A DNA stretch of 64,000 nt from an uncultured Eubacteriales bacterium. GTDB taxonomy: Bacteria > Bacillota_I > Bacilli_A > RF39 > UBA660. A model generated the notes under the pieces. The model was not told the DNA's origin. It was given only the letters and a program-made list of their open reading frames with translations, and ran no database searches. This document shows positions 62,587 through 64,000 of the stretch, piece after piece (the stretch's first letter is position 1; each line of letters starts with the position of its first letter). The translations under genes and the position numbers were made by a program. The DNA lies in NCBI GenBank assembly GCA_905211265.1, contig CAJMAC010000003.1:1-64000 (forward strand). The letters run 5' to 3'.

Positions 62587-63291
62587 ATGATACCAAAGAA
62601 AATTCATTATGTTTGGGTTGGTGGGAAAAAGAAGCCAAAAGATATTGAAAGATGTATTAAGTCTTGGAAAAAGAATTTAAAAGATTATGAAATAATTGAA
62701 TGGAATGAAAATAATTTTGATATAAATAGTAATAAGTTTACTAAGGAAGCATATAAGGCTAAGAAATGGGCTTTTGTAAGTGATTATATAAGAATGTACG
62801 CTATATATAATGAGGGTGGAATTTATTTAGATACTGATAATTTAGTTTTAGAAAGTTTAGATAAATTTTTAAATGATAGGGCATTTGTAGGTTTTGAGAA
62901 TCCTAGTTATCCTTATACTGCTGCTTTTGGTGCAGAAAAAAAGCATCCTTTTGTAAAGAAGGTTTTAGATTATTATCAGAATAGGGATTTTGAATTTGAT
63001 TCAAAAGATCAATTAAAAGCTGTTAATACTAAAATAGTATCTGAAATATTAGTAAAAGATTTTGGGTGTAAAGTAAATAATAAAAAACAATTATTAAAGG
63101 AAGGGATAAGGGTATATCCTGACAATATTTTATGTAATCCCTCTTCATCATCATCAGTAATTCATATTTTTACTGGTACTTGGATGGAAGGTGCAAAGCC
63201 TCTTGCTAGAAAACTTAATAAATTTATTAAATTAAGATTAACTAGTAAAAGAAAAGCAGGGTTATATAAAAAATTTATAAATAAAATTTAG
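62587..63291 (+). CDS. Family 32 glycosyltransferase (OCH1-like, DXD)
   Basis: 234 aa. Opens with IPKKIHYVWVGG and carries WAFVSDYIRMYAIYNEGGIYLDTDN with the DxD nucleotide-sugar motif, typical of GT32 capsular and teichoic-acid sugar transferases. It starts 9 nt after the tagF-like gene. Soluble with a basic C-terminus. Confidence 0.92.
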   Translation: MIPKKIHYVWVGGKKKPKDIERCIKSWKKNLKDYEIIEWNENNFDINSNKFTKEAYKAKKWAFVSDYIRMYAIYNEGGIYLDTDNLVLESLDKFLNDRAFVGFENPSYPYTAAFGAEKKHPFVKKVLDYYQNRDFEFDSKDQLKAVNTKIVSEILVKDFGCKVNNKKQLLKEGIRVYPDNILCNPSSSSSVIHIFTGTWMEGAKPLARKLNKFIKLRLTSKRKAGLYKKFINKI

Positions 63292-63310
63292 TTTTCTTTG
63301 GGGTGAACAA

Positions 63311-64000
63311 ATGACAAGAACAGAAAATTCTACTAAAAATATGTATACAGGTATAATATATCAAGTTTTAGTGCTTGTATTTCGCTTTGTTACAAGAACA
63401 ATATTTATTCAATGTTTAGGTAAAGAGTTTTTAGGAATTAATGGGCTATTTTCTAATATTCTCACTCTTTTATCTTTAGCAGATTTAGGAATAAGTGGGG
63501 CATTAGTGTATGCACTTTATGAACCTATTGCTAAGAATGATACTAAACGTCAACAAATAATAATTAAATATTTAAGAAATTTTTATCTTTGTGTCGGTGG
63601 ATTTATAATGTTAATAGGTATATGTCTATTACCATTTATAAAAACTATTATTAAGGACGATGTTAACTTTGTTAATCTTTATTTAGTATTCTTTATATAT
63701 ATATTTCAAACTGCTTCGTCTTATTTATTCTTTCCTTCGAAAACAGAATTTTTATGTGCAAATCAAAAAAGATATATATATAATAATATAGCTAATGTTT
63801 TTGTAGTATTGAGTAATATTGTACAAATAATTGTTTTGCTTTTATTTAAAAATTTCTATATATATTTAATAACAATAATTATTTTTAATATTTTACAATA
63901 TGCAGTAATATCTTTTAAAACTGATAAGTTATATCCTTTTATTAAGGAAAAATGTAGAGAAAAACTTACAAAGGAAGAAAAAAAAGAAGTATTAAAAGAT
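63311..64000 (+). CDS. Polysaccharide flippase (Wzx/oligosaccharide transporter), 3' end missing
   Basis: The frame is open from ATG 63311 (GGGGTGA upstream) to the window end, 230 codons. The start MTRTENSTKNMYTGIIYQV and FIQCLGKEFLGINGLFSNILTLLSLADLGI match the N-terminus of Wzx-like flippases, with five hydrophobic helices seen so far. It would move the lipid-linked repeat unit made by the cluster across the membrane. Cut by the window, not a pseudogene. Confidence 0.88.
   Translation, partial: MTRTENSTKNMYTGIIYQVLVLVFRFVTRTIFIQCLGKEFLGINGLFSNILTLLSLADLGISGALVYALYEPIAKNDTKRQQIIIKYLRNFYLCVGGFIMLIGICLLPFIKTIIKDDVNFVNLYLVFFIYIFQTASSYLFFPSKTEFLCANQKRYIYNNIANVFVVLSNIVQIIVLLLFKNFYIYLITIIIFNILQYAVISFKTDKLYPFIKEKCREKLTKEEKKEVLKD

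Overview
The window is very AT-rich (about 27-30% GC in most genes) and looks like a chromosomal segment of a gut-type uncultured Bacillota, probably Bacilli (RF39 or Erysipelotrichia-like). This rests on Firmicute gene sets and orders (dnaG-rpoD-trmK, nusB-xseA-xseB, sepF-divIVA, mreC-mreD, ymfF/ymfH-type M16 pair), strong Shine-Dalgarno sites, consensus sigma-A promoters with 17-bp spacers, sortases, and TGA used as a real stop (so not the Mycoplasma code). The lineage call is inference; no search was run.

Layout. 1-1.05 kb: 3' part of a 23S rRNA gene and a 5S gene. 1.1-6.5 kb: mtaB, a hypothetical, an HD protein, tRNA-Arg(CCU), nusB, a HipA-like kinase candidate and xseAB. 6.6-13.7 kb: ftsK overlapping an operon of two type IV prepilin-like cysteine-rich surface proteins and three small membrane-anchored proteins. 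13.7-17 kb: deoD and two M16 peptidase homologues. 17-27.4 kb: two modules, each a DUF4176 gene followed by a giant LXG-like polymorphic effector (1593 and 1337 aa) with unrelated C-termini; the promoter/DUF4176 segment is a direct repeat of about 397 bp. 27.5-30 kb: rnc, mreCD and a YqfQ-like gene. 30-33.8 kb: a thioester/CnaB adhesin, its sortase and a membrane protein. 33.9-38.9 kb: a lipid kinase, then a tandemly duplicated three-gene cassette (coiled-coil protein, WXG-like protein with a papain-like C39-type domain, 184-aa protein). 39-42.1 kb: rpmG, efp, a class B sortase, a phosphoesterase and a CPBP protease. 42.2-44.9 kb: a 712-aa dockerin/FGE-fold surface protein whose last 60 codons jump to 55% GC and look like the variable region of a diversity-generating retroelement (DGR), followed by a GC-rich degenerate tract. 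No reverse transcriptase is present in the window. 44.9-49.5 kb: an AAA ATPase, sepF, divIVA, a PilB/GspE ATPase, a prepilin and a SPOR-like protein. 49.5-54.4 kb: tRNA-Ser(GCU), queA, dnaG, rpoD, trmK. 54.7-55.8 kb: an Rpn-family nuclease gene broken by one stop codon. 55.9-64 kb: a glycosyltransferase, a candidate minus-strand small RNA, pilC and pilD, and the start of a surface-polymer cluster (nucleotidyltransferase-aminotransferase fusion, TagF-like, GT32 and a flippase cut by the window end).

How it fits together. Three themes recur. First, a minimal type IV pilus/type II-like machine (PilB, PilC, PilD and at least three prepilin-like proteins) is split over four places. Second, secreted WXG/LXG-like proteins with cysteine-peptidase or unknown C-termini occur as duplicated cassettes, suggesting type VII secretion effectors although no secretion ATPase is seen here. 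Third, there is an elaborate cell surface: sortases, a thioester adhesin, teichoic-acid-like polymer genes and a possible hypervariable lectin-fold protein. The most interesting region is 44.2-44.8 kb.
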